Below, one piece after another: positions 15,381 through 24,471 of a stretch of DNA of 64,000 nt; the stretch's first letter is position 1; each line of letters opens with the position of its first letter. A model generated the notes under the pieces. That model was not told the DNA's origin, did not search any database, and saw only the letters and a program-made list of their open reading frames with translations. The stretch covers positions 458,232-522,231 of the forward strand of contig DASRDB010000001.1 of NCBI GenBank assembly GCA_035652815.1. The letters are read 5' to 3'. The stretch comes from DASRDB01 sp035652815 (GTDB lineage Bacteria > Chloroflexota > Ktedonobacteria > Ktedonobacterales > Ktedonobacteraceae). Both the position numbers and the translations under genes were made by a program.

Positions 15381-16451
15381 ATGAACTGCAATAATTGCGG
15401 ATCTCAACTTCCTACGGGAGCGACAAACTGCCCAGTATGCGGTGCCGCTACAACCTATTATTACTCCAACACTGGCGCAACACCCGAGGCTCCTACCGTC
15501 AGGGCAGTACCTTATGGCCCCACTCCCCAAGTGCCACCAACCAGCTATGAGTCACAACCTTATGGAGGAACACCGCCTCCTCTCTCCCCACCCTATAATG
15601 CGCCTCCCCCATACCCGTATACTCCCTACCCGATGGGGCCGACAACGCCTGTTCCTCCACCACCTCGGCGGCAGCGTTCCCGCACTCGTTTGATTGTCGG
15701 GGTAATACTCCTGGTGCTGATACTGATTGGCGCGAGTGTTTTTGTGTTACTTCAGAATGCAGCATCCCAAAAGGCAGCAGCTCTAGCCTCACAAGCTACG
15801 GCAACGGCCCGGGCCAAAGCCAATGCTACTGCCTCCGCCAATGCCACCGCTACGGTTGCCGCAGAGAACCCTTATACCCACAGTGGAAAACTGGTCTTTA
15901 CTGATTCCTTGAGCGACAATAGCCGGGGACACGGTTGGTCCGAAGACCCGACCAACTGTAGTTTCGCCGGTGGAGCTTATCATGTGAAAGCGCCCACTTC
16001 CAACTATAGCGACTACTGTCTGGCCAATGCCACCAACTATACTAACTTCGTCTTTGAGGTGCAACTGCAAATTATCAAGGGCGACACCGGCGGCATCGTC
16101 TTCCGCGTTGAGAGGTCGAATCCACCCGCTGACACTCAAGATGCACTCTATGCCTTCTTCATCGGTCAGGATTCGTCTTACTACTTTGGTACGTTCCAGG
16201 GAACCAGCACAGGAGCGCAGTATCACTCTCTGACGAACGGCACCAGTGCTGCCATCAACCCAGGGTTAAATCAGATCAATGTCATTGCTGTGGTAGCCCA
16301 GGGGAGCAGCATCATGATCTATGTGAACCATCAGCAACTTGTTAACATGACAGACAATACCTTTAGCTATGGAAAGATCGGCGTCGCCGCCTCAAATCTG
16401 GGCCACTCAACAGAGGTTGTCTTCAGCAACGCGAAAGTCTGGACGCTGTGA
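15381..16451 (+). CDS. Zinc-ribbon, membrane-anchored protein with LamG/DUF1080-like outer domain
   Basis: A 356-residue protein: N-terminal zinc ribbon (CNNCGSQL...CPVCG), a long Pro/Tyr-rich linker, one membrane helix (LIVGVILLVLILIGASVFVL, about residues 107-127), an Ala/Thr-rich low-complexity stalk and a C-terminal beta-sandwich (about 170-356) of the concanavalin type, with FVFEVQLQIIKGDTGGIVFR, YAFFIGQDSSYYFG and ending in VVFSNAKVWTL. Such domains often bind sugars; no catalytic residues can be named. GAGGAGG lies upstream of the ATG. It follows the palindromic promoter region. Confidence 0.75.
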   Translation: MNCNNCGSQLPTGATNCPVCGAATTYYYSNTGATPEAPTVRAVPYGPTPQVPPTSYESQPYGGTPPPLSPPYNAPPPYPYTPYPMGPTTPVPPPPRRQRSRTRLIVGVILLVLILIGASVFVLLQNAASQKAAALASQATATARAKANATASANATATVAAENPYTHSGKLVFTDSLSDNSRGHGWSEDPTNCSFAGGAYHVKAPTSNYSDYCLANATNYTNFVFEVQLQIIKGDTGGIVFRVERSNPPADTQDALYAFFIGQDSSYYFGTFQGTSTGAQYHSLTNGTSAAINPGLNQINVIAVVAQGSSIMIYVNHQQLVNMTDNTFSYGKIGVAASNLGHSTEVVFSNAKVWTL

Positions 16452-16488
16452 GCGCCGCAATGGTCCACAGGCTCAGTGCATCGTCTAC

Positions 16489-18105
16489 TCATTCAGGATG
16501 CGAATAGGGGATGGGCATGGTATTCATGCTGGCGAGCTGATCTCTCTGCAAGTTGGGAACGGGGAGCGTGAAGAGGATGCGCGCTCCACCTTCGGGTGCG
16601 TTTTCCGCCCAGACTGCTCCACCATGTGCTTCGATGATGGCGCGCACGATTGCCAGACCGAGTCCGCTGCCGCCCGTCTTTTCCTGCCGTGAATTATCGG
16701 CGCGGTAAAAGCGATCGAAGACGCGGGGCAGCGCACCTGTGGGGATGCCGCTTCCGGTATCGGTCACGGAAACCTCGACAAATTGGCCCTGCTGGTGGGC
16801 ATCGATGATTACCGAGCCGCCGGATGGTGTATGACGCAGGGCGTTGTCGCACAGGTTGGAGAAAACGCGCTGGAGCATGTCGGGGTCAGCCAGCAGCACC
16901 GGCAAATTGAAAGCAATCTCGTTGCGCGGCTCCACATTGGCCCGTTCAAACTCCGGCGCAAGAACGGCCAGCGTCTCGTCAACCAGCGCGGCCAGACGCA
17001 CCGGCTTGAACTGGGGATGCATGGCACCCGCTTCGACCTTCGCCATCACGTGCAGGTCTTTCACCAACCGGCGCAGGCGCAGCGTTTCGCGCATAATCAC
17101 GCGCCCGGTCTTTTCAAAGTCTTCGTGGCTCTGATAGACGCCATCGACCAGCGATTCGCCGAGGCCCGCGATGGCCGTGAGGGGCGTGGCGAGATCATGG
17201 GTGATATTCATAATCAATTCGCGGCGCAGGTTCTCCTGGCGGCGCAGCTCCTCTACGTCCTGTTCCAGGCGGTTCGCCATCTCGTTGATGGTGCTTGCCA
17301 GTTCGCCCAGTTCGTCGCGGGCTTTGGTTTGCACGCGGGCGCTGTAGTCTCCCGAAGCCAGCACGCGGGCGGTGCCGGTCAATAGAGCCAGGGGGCGCGT
17401 GATGGTGCGCGAGAAGAGCAGGGCGGCCAGCGTGGCTATGACCGCGATAATGACCGCCGCGATCACGATGAACCAGGTCACGGTCGCAATAAAGGCGGGT
17501 GTGGTATCCTGGGCAGTATAGCGCGGCAGCACCAGCAATACCCCTACCACCCTGGCATGACTATCCCCGTTCTCAAAAATGGGCTGCACCACATAGAGGC
17601 GCGGAGAGGAGCCAGGGCCGGTCTTGTCGAGTGTATCAACTGTTGTTTCGCCCCTGCGCGCTTTGACAACAGCCTGGAAAAGCTTTGTATAATCCGATGC
17701 GCGCAGCGATGGATCGATGGCCGCTATCAACAGTGTGGCAAGGCGCGTGCCGGTCTGGCCTTTAGGAATCTGTCCACTTTTCAAACGCGGATACAACAGT
17801 TCAATAGGCCGCCCCACATTGAAGACAATGAGCAACACGTCCTGATTCTGGGAGTTCTGCTGTGGTGTATTCGGCAGCACGTTATTGACGGCACCGAGTA
17901 GCGAGCCATTCAGGGCATAGCTCACACCAAGCCGCTCCGAAGTATCGGTGGCAACGGCAGTCAAGCGCTGGCGCAAATCGTCACCATAATAGTAGCCGAT
18001 GGCGACGATAACCGTAATCGCCAGCAAAGTAGTTGCCACCAGCGAAATTAAAATTGAACCTATTGCCATGCGCCAGCGAATGCTTTGCCACCAGCGTACC
18101 CGCAT
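16489..18105 (-). CDS. Membrane sensor histidine kinase of a two-component system
   Basis: A 538-residue HAMP-type kinase. Two membrane helices (about 10-35 and 195-225) flank an extracytoplasmic sensor domain, followed by HAMP (ITRPLALLTGTARVLASGDY), HisKA with NITHDLATPLTAIAGL (His near residue 304) and a HATPase domain with LCDNALRHTPSGG, DTGSGIP and GSGLGLAIV. ATG 18105 lies 13 bases after the response regulator stop codon with GGAG at a normal distance; an in-frame ATG at 18159 would overlap the regulator gene and has no such site. It forms an operon with the regulator. Confidence 0.93.
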   Translation of the reverse strand: MRVRWWQSIRWRMAIGSILISLVATTLLAITVIVAIGYYYGDDLRQRLTAVATDTSERLGVSYALNGSLLGAVNNVLPNTPQQNSQNQDVLLIVFNVGRPIELLYPRLKSGQIPKGQTGTRLATLLIAAIDPSLRASDYTKLFQAVVKARRGETTVDTLDKTGPGSSPRLYVVQPIFENGDSHARVVGVLLVLPRYTAQDTTPAFIATVTWFIVIAAVIIAVIATLAALLFSRTITRPLALLTGTARVLASGDYSARVQTKARDELGELASTINEMANRLEQDVEELRRQENLRRELIMNITHDLATPLTAIAGLGESLVDGVYQSHEDFEKTGRVIMRETLRLRRLVKDLHVMAKVEAGAMHPQFKPVRLAALVDETLAVLAPEFERANVEPRNEIAFNLPVLLADPDMLQRVFSNLCDNALRHTPSGGSVIIDAHQQGQFVEVSVTDTGSGIPTGALPRVFDRFYRADNSRQEKTGGSGLGLAIVRAIIEAHGGAVWAENAPEGGARILFTLPVPNLQRDQLASMNTMPIPYSHPE

Positions 18106-18118
18106 GTCTTCTGCTCCA

Positions 18119-18844
18119 TCAGGTCGCCTTCGGCGCGACCTCGAATTTGTAGCCAACACGCCAAACGGTCTTGATATAACGATAATCCGAGTTCGACTCT
18201 ATCTTCTTACGCAACGCGCTAATGTGTACGTCAATAATATGTCCATCACCATAATAATCATAGCCCCAGACCTTATTCATTAACATTTCACGAGTGTACA
18301 CGCGGTCTGGTGACTGGGCCAGCAGGGCTAGCAGATCAAACTCGGTCGGCGTCAGCATCACCTCGCTCGAGTTGACCTCCACGCGGCGCGCTGGCAGATC
18401 GATAGTGAGGCCAGGGAAGCGCAAGACCGATTTCTTCGCGGAAGAATCTCCCTGCGTTCCTGTATCAACGCTCTGCTGACCTTCAACCCGCCGTAGGATG
18501 GCGCGCACGCGGCTCACCAGTTCACGGGGGCTGAAGGGCTTGACAATATAATCGTCCGCGCCAAGCTCCAGACCCGCGATGCGATCATCTTCATCCCCAC
18601 GCGCCGTCAGCATCAAAATCGGCGTCCTGGACCAGGCACGAATGCGGCGGCAGACCTCAAAGCCATCCAGCGCGGGCAGCATAATATCCAATATTACCAG
18701 GTCTGGCCGCTCGCGCGCATGTAAAGCCAGGCCATCCGCGCCATCTTTCGCTACGATAACATCATATCCTGCATCCTTTAAATAGAGGGAGAGCAGGTGA
18801 ATAATGCCCTCTTCATCTTCAATAATCAATATTTTCTGGGCCAT
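18119..18844 (-). CDS. OmpR/PhoB family response regulator
   Basis: A 241-residue regulator. The receiver domain (1-120) has the acidic pocket IIEDEEG, the phospho-acceptor Asp in LVILDIMLP and the Lys in DDYIVKPFSP. A winged-helix domain (about 140-238) ends ALRKKIESNSDYRYIKTVWRVGYKFE. It is the first gene of the operon with the kinase just downstream. ATG 18844 (MAQKILIIEDEE) is chosen over an upstream in-frame ATG because the receiver fold begins here; AGGAG lies 11 bases upstream, slightly far. Confidence 0.95.
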   Translation of the reverse strand: MAQKILIIEDEEGIIHLLSLYLKDAGYDVIVAKDGADGLALHARERPDLVILDIMLPALDGFEVCRRIRAWSRTPILMLTARGDEDDRIAGLELGADDYIVKPFSPRELVSRVRAILRRVEGQQSVDTGTQGDSSAKKSVLRFPGLTIDLPARRVEVNSSEVMLTPTEFDLLALLAQSPDRVYTREMLMNKVWGYDYYGDGHIIDVHISALRKKIESNSDYRYIKTVWRVGYKFEVAPKAT

Positions 18845-18998
18845 ACTACGCACAACTCCTGGAAAGAAGCCCTCTTTGTTGCTATAGTACCACAACTCCC
18901 AGCCGAAAAAACCTGCTCGGAGATCATAATGAGCAATCTTGAGGGAATCTTGAAGTTTAGCAGAGAGTTTGTTTAAATTTCGGCTTTATGATAGGAGT

Positions 18999-19018
18999 GT
19001 CACACGAAAGGGTGTGAC
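18999..19018 (+). promoter_or_regulatory. Short dyad upstream of the secreted helical protein
   Basis: GTCACAC (18999-19005) and GTGTGAC (19012-19018) form a seven-bp inverted repeat 70 bases before ATG 19088, in the region shared with the divergent response regulator gene. It may be an operator or a leader hairpin. Confidence 0.4.
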
Positions 19019-19087
19019 GCGAAGCTGAAAACAATATAACAAGTGTGTGTAGAAAGCATCTCTAACTCGAAGGAGAGTAAATAACGT

Positions 19088-19768
19088 ATGAAAAAACTAC
19101 TGTTGATTGCCGGAGGTTCGCTCCTGCTCGTGCTGGCGATTCTCTTTGGTGGATTGGTTGCCGCGCCGCTGCTGGCCTCGGCTCATACCAGTTCGTCGAA
19201 TACAACAACCTCGACCAGCGCTACAACGGCGACGAATCCTTATTGCCAGCAATACCTGCAAGACCTCGCCCAGCGCCTGGGCGTTTCGGTAAATACGCTA
19301 CAATCTGACAGGCTGGCCGCCACCCAGGACGTGCTGAACCAGATGGTGAAGGACGGCAAACTGACGCAAAAAGAGGCGAACGCGATCATCCAGCGTCTCC
19401 AGTCGCACCAGGCCTGCACTGGCAAGCACGACCTCTACTCTGGAACAAAGGTAGTTCTCGCGCAACTGAAGCAGTACCTGCCAACCATCGAGAACCAGGT
19501 CGCATCTGGCCTGCATCTCACTAGCAGCCAGTTACAGGCTGACCTGCAAAAGGGCATGACCCTGGAGCAGATCGCCAAAGCGCAGAACATCACGACCGCG
19601 CAACTGCACACTATTGTGCTGAACGCCATCCAGAGCGCCGTGAACCAGGCTGTCAGCGATGGCAACATCACCCAGCAGCAGGGCAGCGCCTTTATGAGCT
19701 ACCTGCAAAGCCATCCGGGCCTGATTAACCACCTGCTGAACAGGCACTTCGCCAAAGCGACGAAGTAG
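19088..19768 (+). CDS. Secreted or lipid-facing helical protein, unknown function
   Basis: A 226-residue protein with a clear N-terminal signal segment (KKLLLIAGGSLLLVLAILFG) and a Ser/Thr-rich stretch, then helical repeats with recurring turns such as GVSVNTLQSDRLAATQDVL, DGKLTQKEANAIIQRLQSH and DGNITQQQGSAFMSYLQSH. These resemble the short helix pairs of YckD/DUF2680-like exported proteins, but I cannot assign the family firmly. It is divergent from the two-component operon, which may regulate it, and is followed by a strong terminator. Confidence 0.7.
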   Translation: MKKLLLIAGGSLLLVLAILFGGLVAAPLLASAHTSSSNTTTSTSATTATNPYCQQYLQDLAQRLGVSVNTLQSDRLAATQDVLNQMVKDGKLTQKEANAIIQRLQSHQACTGKHDLYSGTKVVLAQLKQYLPTIENQVASGLHLTSSQLQADLQKGMTLEQIAKAQNITTAQLHTIVLNAIQSAVNQAVSDGNITQQQGSAFMSYLQSHPGLINHLLNRHFAKATK

Positions 19769-19849
19769 CGGTTCTATCAATGAGGACTGAATTTCAAGGG
19801 GAACTGAGCAGATACAACCACTTTCTCCTTTTCTTCCTCCTCCCCGATG

Positions 19850-19885
19850 CAAAAGAGGGACACTCTGGCCGGTGTCCCTCTTTTG
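19850..19885 (+). terminator. Intrinsic terminator
   Basis: Perfect 14-bp arms (19850-19863 and 19872-19885) with stem GAGGGACAC and flanking A/T runs on both sides, so it may work in both directions between convergent genes. Confidence 0.88.
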
Positions 19886-19888
19886 CGT

Positions 19889-19918
19889 TGTAGGGACGCG
19901 ATGAATCGCGTCCCTACA
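19889..19918. repeat. Family A repeat, minimal palindromic copy
   Basis: A 30-base palindrome with perfect 14-bp arms (TGTAGGGACGCGAT and its inverse) around GA, placed four bases after the terminator. It shows the smallest unit of the family. Confidence 0.85.
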
Positions 19919-19977
19919 CAAACCATTCCTTGTTATGTTGTCAACATTCATTCGATGTGACGAATTGGAATGAGCGA

Positions 19978-20439
19978 TTACAACCTCATCCCGCTGCCGC
20001 CGAGCAGTTGTTTCGCCGCTAGGGCCGCGATACCCGCTACAGCCAACTTCGCGCCTGTGCTGCCAAGCGGCCCGCCGGGGCCTAAGACCTGGTGCAGCAG
20101 GTCCGGGCTTTGCTGCGCGGTATAGCTTGTCAGGCGGGCAGCCTCCTGCGGGGACATATTGTAGGGATTGGTATTCTGAATTCCCGCCTGCTGCGGATTG
20201 ATTCCGCGCTGCATCAGGCCGTTCATCAGGCCCTGCATCAGTCCACCTCGCTGCTCTGGAGGCATCTGCTGGTAATACTGCTGGTGTACCTGCTCTACCA
20301 CCTGGGGCGGAGCATTCTGTATGAATTGCCCATAGTTCTGGCGAACCTCCTGCTCGGGTAGCTGAGCATAGTTCCCCTGATCCCAGGCATTGGCATACTG
20401 CTGGTACATCTGCTGGTTATTCTGATCAAATGGCCACAT
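19978..20439 (-). CDS. Gln/Pro-rich protein of unknown function
   Basis: A 153-residue protein. The N-terminal half is rich in Gln, Asn and Tyr (MWPFDQNNQQMYQQYANAWD) and contains short helices; a Met/Gly-rich repeat (GGLMQGLMNGLMQRG) follows; the C-terminus (MSPQEAARLTSYTAQQSPDL, then a Gly/Ala-rich helix AKLAVAGIAALAAKQLL) looks membrane-active. AAAGGAG is seven bases before ATG 20439; an in-frame ATG at 20475 lacks such a site. It is divergent from the GlsB-like gene. I recognise no enzyme motif. Confidence 0.65.
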   Translation of the reverse strand: MWPFDQNNQQMYQQYANAWDQGNYAQLPEQEVRQNYGQFIQNAPPQVVEQVHQQYYQQMPPEQRGGLMQGLMNGLMQRGINPQQAGIQNTNPYNMSPQEAARLTSYTAQQSPDLLHQVLGPGGPLGSTGAKLAVAGIAALAAKQLLGGSGMRL

Positions 20440-20779
20440 ATTTCGACTCCTTTCGTTGTCGTTTAAACTCTTCATTTTGCACTACTACCCTCGCAATCAT
20501 CCATACCACGAAAGTATGTATCAGGGAGTTTCAACATGAGTTATTATTTGAAGCAGCCATTAAATTATAACTTTATTGTTAGAAAAATTAAAAATAGTTT
20601 AAAGAAAAATTAGTGTTTTATTGTTCACTTGTATTTATAGAACGATTATGGTTAATTATGTATAGCAAATGCACAAGGACATCGTTTAGAAACAAATTTG
20701 ACGGCACTCATAGAAACAAAAGCATTTGCAACTTTGGAAAACTGAATTTCTAGGATTGTATGAAGAGGAGGAATTACAT
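20440..20779. other. A+T-rich divergent intergenic region
   Basis: Upstream region of two divergent genes (19978-20439 and 20780-21073). It is strongly A+T-rich. I see no clear consensus promoter, repeat or RNA gene. Confidence 0.5.
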
Positions 20780-21073
20780 ATGGCATTAGCAACAGTGGTT
20801 CTTGCAGCGTCACTTAATCCCGGCGGCATTATCGCCTGGCTGGTGGTTGGTTTAATCGCGGGCTTCCTGGCCAGCGTGGTCATGCGTGGTGGCGGCTATG
20901 GCATCCTGGGCGACATTATCGTTGGACTGATTGGAGCATTCCTCGGTGGGCTGCTCGCCAACCTGTTGTTCCCGGGTTCCAGTTTCGGGTTCATCGGAAG
21001 CATTATCGTTGCCTTCATTGGCGCGTGCATCCTGATTGCGATCCTGCGCGCCTTTAGTGGTCGGCGCGTCTAA
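20780..21073 (+). CDS. GlsB/YeaQ/YmgE family small membrane protein
   Basis: A 97-residue protein with three hydrophobic Gly-rich segments: IIAWLVVGLIAGFLASVVM, then GGGYGILGDIIVGLIGAFLGG, then FIGSIIVAFIGACILIAIL. This is the transglycosylase-associated/GlsB pattern of small stress-related membrane proteins. GAGGAGG lies eight bases before ATG 20780; an in-frame ATG at 20726 has no ribosome site. A perfect bidirectional terminator follows. Confidence 0.9.
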   Translation: MALATVVLAASLNPGGIIAWLVVGLIAGFLASVVMRGGGYGILGDIIVGLIGAFLGGLLANLLFPGSSFGFIGSIIVAFIGACILIAILRAFSGRRV

Positions 21074-21081
21074 AACCCTTT

Positions 21082-21134
21082 AACACAAAAATGTGACCTC
21101 ATCCTTCTGTCGGATGAGGTCACATTTTTGTGTT
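21082..21134. terminator. Bidirectional intrinsic terminator
   Basis: Perfect 23-bp arms (21082-21104 and 21112-21134), stem TGTGACCTCATCC, flanked by A and T runs, between the GlsB-like gene and the convergent gene ending at 21151. Confidence 0.92.
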
Positions 21135-21150
21135 TCATAAGCTTGACCGC

Positions 21151-21780
21151 TTAGGGCAACTGGCTCTCGATCCAGCGGTCGAGGGCAGGACCGCTCTCGA
21201 ACGAGACGATCAGGGCGTAGCGCGGTTCGGGGCCGGGATGCCAGGTGGCATGCCAGAGGCGCTGGGAGTCAATGACCATCTGGCGATTGCGCGGCAGGGC
21301 GATGCGCGTCTCGGTCGATGGATCGTTCTTGTCCTCGCGCAGGATCATATAGGAATCGGGGTTATCAGTCAACTGCAACCAGGCGCGCACAACCCAGCCC
21401 TCACCATCAGGATTAAGGCGGTTGTTGTCGTCGAGATGCAGATTGTGAACAGCCTCTTCGTAGGTGTTGGGGTTGAGCTTGATAATACGCACACGGCCAA
21501 ACCGCGCGCCAACGTTCTCTGTCCAGCGCACCAGCGTCGGGCAGACCTGGGCGTTTTTCGTCCAGATGCCGTCCTTGTCGGGCTTGCCATGATCCCAGAA
21601 GCCCGCGCACTCCATTTCACCTCGGGCCGAGGCAATGGGCGCGAAGTTGGTATCGCCGCCGCTCTTCCAATCCATATATTCCAGGCTTTCCCATTCCTGG
21701 GGGGGCACCTGCGGACCGGTATAGTCGCGTAGAACAACAAACCCTTTTTCAGTCAGAACGTCCAGTTTAACGTGCTGCAT
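21151..21780 (-). CDS. Putative 2-oxoglutarate/Fe(II)-oxygenase-fold protein
   Basis: A 209-residue protein with an arrangement like aspartyl/asparaginyl beta-hydroxylases: an HxD motif in VHNLHLDDNNRLN (about residues 110-120), a distal His in SQRLWHATWH (about 172-181) and an Arg a few residues later in PRYALIVSFES. These would supply the Fe(II) ligands and the 2-oxoglutarate Arg. Substrate unknown. AAGGAG lies seven bases before the ATG. The gene stands alone between a terminator and the acyl-CoA synthetase. The fold call is an inference from motif spacing and should be treated as moderate. Confidence 0.5.
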   Translation of the reverse strand: MQHVKLDVLTEKGFVVLRDYTGPQVPPQEWESLEYMDWKSGGDTNFAPIASARGEMECAGFWDHGKPDKDGIWTKNAQVCPTLVRWTENVGARFGRVRIIKLNPNTYEEAVHNLHLDDNNRLNPDGEGWVVRAWLQLTDNPDSYMILREDKNDPSTETRIALPRNRQMVIDSQRLWHATWHPGPEPRYALIVSFESGPALDRWIESQLP

Positions 21781-22049
21781 TCAGCGTCTCCTTCAACAAT
21801 GGTCTACAAAAATAGATACCAGGGATTGCTCTGCAACCGGGTATCACATATCGCGTGGGTTGCTTCTGCATGAAAAGGATACATGCTCAGCTTCCCACTC
21901 AATTTTATCATAGGATAGCTAGCGTATAAAATAAACAACCCTTTGTGATTATTTTGTGAGGCTGCTCTTGTGATATGATAGTTTCAGAACGAGTCGGGTA
22001 CACAGACGTTGTGTACCATATAGCGTCACATGGCAAAGGAGCTACGTGT

Positions 22050-23726
22050 ATGGTCGTATCCAGAACCCCAAACATGACCGACTACGAGGCCGAACGGCGT
22101 AATTTCTCCCTGGAAGTTCCCGAATATTTTAACTTCGCTACCGACGTAATTGGCAAGTGGGCCAGCGACCCCAACAAGCTTGCCATGCTCTGGATCGGGC
22201 AGAACGGCGAGGAGCGCAACCTGACCTTCGCGCATTTCGCCGAGTATTCCAGCCGGGCCGCCAACGCTTTCGCGAAACTGGGCATTCAAAAAGGAGATCG
22301 CGTGCTGGTCATGCTGCCCCGCGTTCCTGAATGGTGGGAGAGCGTGCTGGGCCTGATGAAGTTGGGCGCGATTCCCATTCCCTGCACCACCCTGCTCACG
22401 CCAAAAGACATTGCCTTCCGAGCAGAGGCGGCAGAGGCCAACGCCATCATCACGGACGACGAGGGCGCGGCTAAATTCGATCAGGTGCGTTCAGAGTCTC
22501 CCACCATTAAGAATGCTATTGTAGTTGAGCCGAACGCGGATACCGGCGGGCGCGAGGGCTGGACAAGCTATCACCATGTCGTTCAGGAAGCGTCACCCGA
22601 ATTTACCGGGCCAAAGACGCGCAGCGATGATCCCTGCCTGGTCTACTTCACCTCTGGTACGGTCGGCTATCCCAAGATGGTACTGCATACGCACGCCAGC
22701 TATCCCATCGGCCACACCATCACGGGCAAATACTGGCTTGATCTACACGAGGACGATTTGCACTGGAATCTGTCGGAAATGGGATGGGCAAAGGCAGCGT
22801 GGAGCAATCTTTTTGGCCCCTGGGTGATGGGCGCGGCCATGTTTATTCAGGATGCGCGCGGCAAGTTCAACCCCATTGAGACGCTTGACATGCTGAACAA
22901 GTATCCCATTACCACGCTCTGCGCGCCGCCGACCGCTTACCGTATGCTGGTGCTGGACGAGCCACTGAAGTACATGAAGGAGCATCCACCCAAGGCGCTG
23001 CGTCACTGCGTCGGCGCGGGGGAGCCACTCAATCCAGAAGTAATCAAGGTCTGGGAAGATGCTACCAGGATGACCATTCGCGATGGCTATGGGCAAACGG
23101 AAACAGTGCTGCTGTGCGGCAACTTCCCGCCCATTCCGGTCAAACCCGGTTCGATGGGCAAACCCTCGCCCGGCTTTGATGTCGAGGTCATCGACCATGA
23201 CGGCAACCCACTCCCGCCAAACAAAGAGGGTGATATCGCGGTGCGCATCAAGCCCAATCGTCCCACCTGGATGTTCAAGGAGTACTGGCGCAATCCTGAT
23301 GCGACCAATGCCTGCATTCGCGGCGACTGGTATATCACAGGCGACCGCGCTTACAAGGATGAAGATGGCTACTTCTGGTTTGTTGGCAGGGCAGATGATG
23401 TGATTATCAGCGCGGGCTATCGCATCGGCCCCTTCGAGGTGGAAAGCGCGCTCAAAGAGCATCCCGCCGTTGCCGAGTCGGCAGTGGTTGCCAGCCCCGA
23501 CGAGATGCGCGGCGAGATTGTCAAGGCCTTCGTCATCCTCGCACCGGGCTATACCGCCTCATCGGAACTCGCTACGGAGCTACAGGAACATGTCAAGAAG
23601 GTGACTGCTCCTTATAAATATCCACGTGAAATCGAGTTTGTGGATAGCTTGCCAAAGACGATTTCGGGGAAGATTCGGCGGGTGGAGTTGAGGGAGAGGG
23701 AGAGACAGAGGAAGCTGGGGAAATAA
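22050..23726 (+). CDS. AMP-forming acyl-CoA synthetase (medium-chain type)
   Basis: A 558-residue member of the adenylate-forming superfamily. Visible motifs are YFTSGTVGYPKMVLHTH (phosphate-binding loop, about residue 200), GAGEPLNPE, DGYGQTE (about 346), GDRAYKDEDGYFWFVGRADD (hinge and Asp) and the C-terminal catalytic Lys in PKTISGKIRR. The layout is closest to medium-chain/butyryl-CoA ligases. ATG 22050 follows AAGGAG at nine bases and is preferred to an earlier in-frame ATG at 21975. The ComB-like gene begins one base after its stop codon, so the two are co-transcribed. Confidence 0.92.
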   Translation: MVVSRTPNMTDYEAERRNFSLEVPEYFNFATDVIGKWASDPNKLAMLWIGQNGEERNLTFAHFAEYSSRAANAFAKLGIQKGDRVLVMLPRVPEWWESVLGLMKLGAIPIPCTTLLTPKDIAFRAEAAEANAIITDDEGAAKFDQVRSESPTIKNAIVVEPNADTGGREGWTSYHHVVQEASPEFTGPKTRSDDPCLVYFTSGTVGYPKMVLHTHASYPIGHTITGKYWLDLHEDDLHWNLSEMGWAKAAWSNLFGPWVMGAAMFIQDARGKFNPIETLDMLNKYPITTLCAPPTAYRMLVLDEPLKYMKEHPPKALRHCVGAGEPLNPEVIKVWEDATRMTIRDGYGQTETVLLCGNFPPIPVKPGSMGKPSPGFDVEVIDHDGNPLPPNKEGDIAVRIKPNRPTWMFKEYWRNPDATNACIRGDWYITGDRAYKDEDGYFWFVGRADDVIISAGYRIGPFEVESALKEHPAVAESAVVASPDEMRGEIVKAFVILAPGYTASSELATELQEHVKKVTAPYKYPREIEFVDSLPKTISGKIRRVELRERERQRKLGK

Positions 23727-23727
23727 C

Positions 23728-24471
23728 TTGCATCTCACTGTCTTCTTTACCCCCTCATCCATCGTCACGCGAGAAAATAGCGCGAATGACATCTACATCA
23801 TCATCGATGTCATTCGCGCTACCACGACGATGACGGTGATGTTTGATCGTGGGGCGGCTCGTGTGTTAGTGGCGGGGAGTATCGCGCAGGCTGAGGCGGC
23901 GGCGCGGCAGGTTTCGGGGCGGCTGCTGTGTGGGGAGCGGAATGTGCAGCGCATTCCAGGCTTCGATTATGGCAATTCGCCAACACAGTTTGTGGAGCTT
24001 GACCTGAGCGGGCGTGAAATGGTGATGACCACCACCAACGGCACGCGAGCGTTTCATGCCTGTCCTGAAGACGCCGTTCGACTGGCGGGCTGCTTTTATA
24101 ACGCGGAAGCTGTTGCTTCGGCAGCTTTGAAACTTGCGCAGGAGCGTGGGGGAGATATCCGGCTGGTCTGCTCGGGCGAGCTTGGTTACTTTGCGCTCGA
24201 TGATGCCGTTTGTGCTGGTTATCTCGCGCTTGAACTGCAGCGCCAGTTTCCGCAGTTGCGCCTGTGGGAAAGCGCATCCGCCGCCATTGCGCTCTATGAA
24301 GCATTTCAACCACCGAAGGTGCTGGATCATTGTCAATCGGCCCGCGCAGTTTACGAAGGTGGCCTGCTGGATGATCCGCCTTTCTGCATGCACATGAACC
24401 AGAGTATCAGCGTTCCGGTGGTAGTAGGACGAGAAGAGGAAAGCGGCGTGCTGGTGATCGAACCGCTTTAG
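23728..24471 (+). CDS. comB: 2-phosphosulfolactate phosphatase (ComB) family protein
   Basis: A 247-residue protein with the ComB signature: IIIDVIRATTTMTVMFDRGA near the start, LLCGERNVQRIPGFDYGNSP, MVMTTTNGTRAF and CSGELGYFALDDAVCAG. ComB hydrolyses 2-phosphosulfolactate in coenzyme M synthesis in archaea; in bacteria the true substrate is often unclear. TTG start is inferred because it follows the synthetase stop by one base, with GGGGAA as a possible ribosome site. The stop codon interlocks with that of the convergent kinase gene. Confidence 0.88.
   Translation: MHLTVFFTPSSIVTRENSANDIYIIIDVIRATTTMTVMFDRGAARVLVAGSIAQAEAAARQVSGRLLCGERNVQRIPGFDYGNSPTQFVELDLSGREMVMTTTNGTRAFHACPEDAVRLAGCFYNAEAVASAALKLAQERGGDIRLVCSGELGYFALDDAVCAGYLALELQRQFPQLRLWESASAAIALYEAFQPPKVLDHCQSARAVYEGGLLDDPPFCMHMNQSISVPVVVGREEESGVLVIEPL

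Noticed and set aside
23728..24471. Coenzyme M pathway suggested by the ComB-like gene
   Set aside because: No ComA, ComC, ComD or ComE homologue is in the window; bacterial ComB relatives often lack this pathway.
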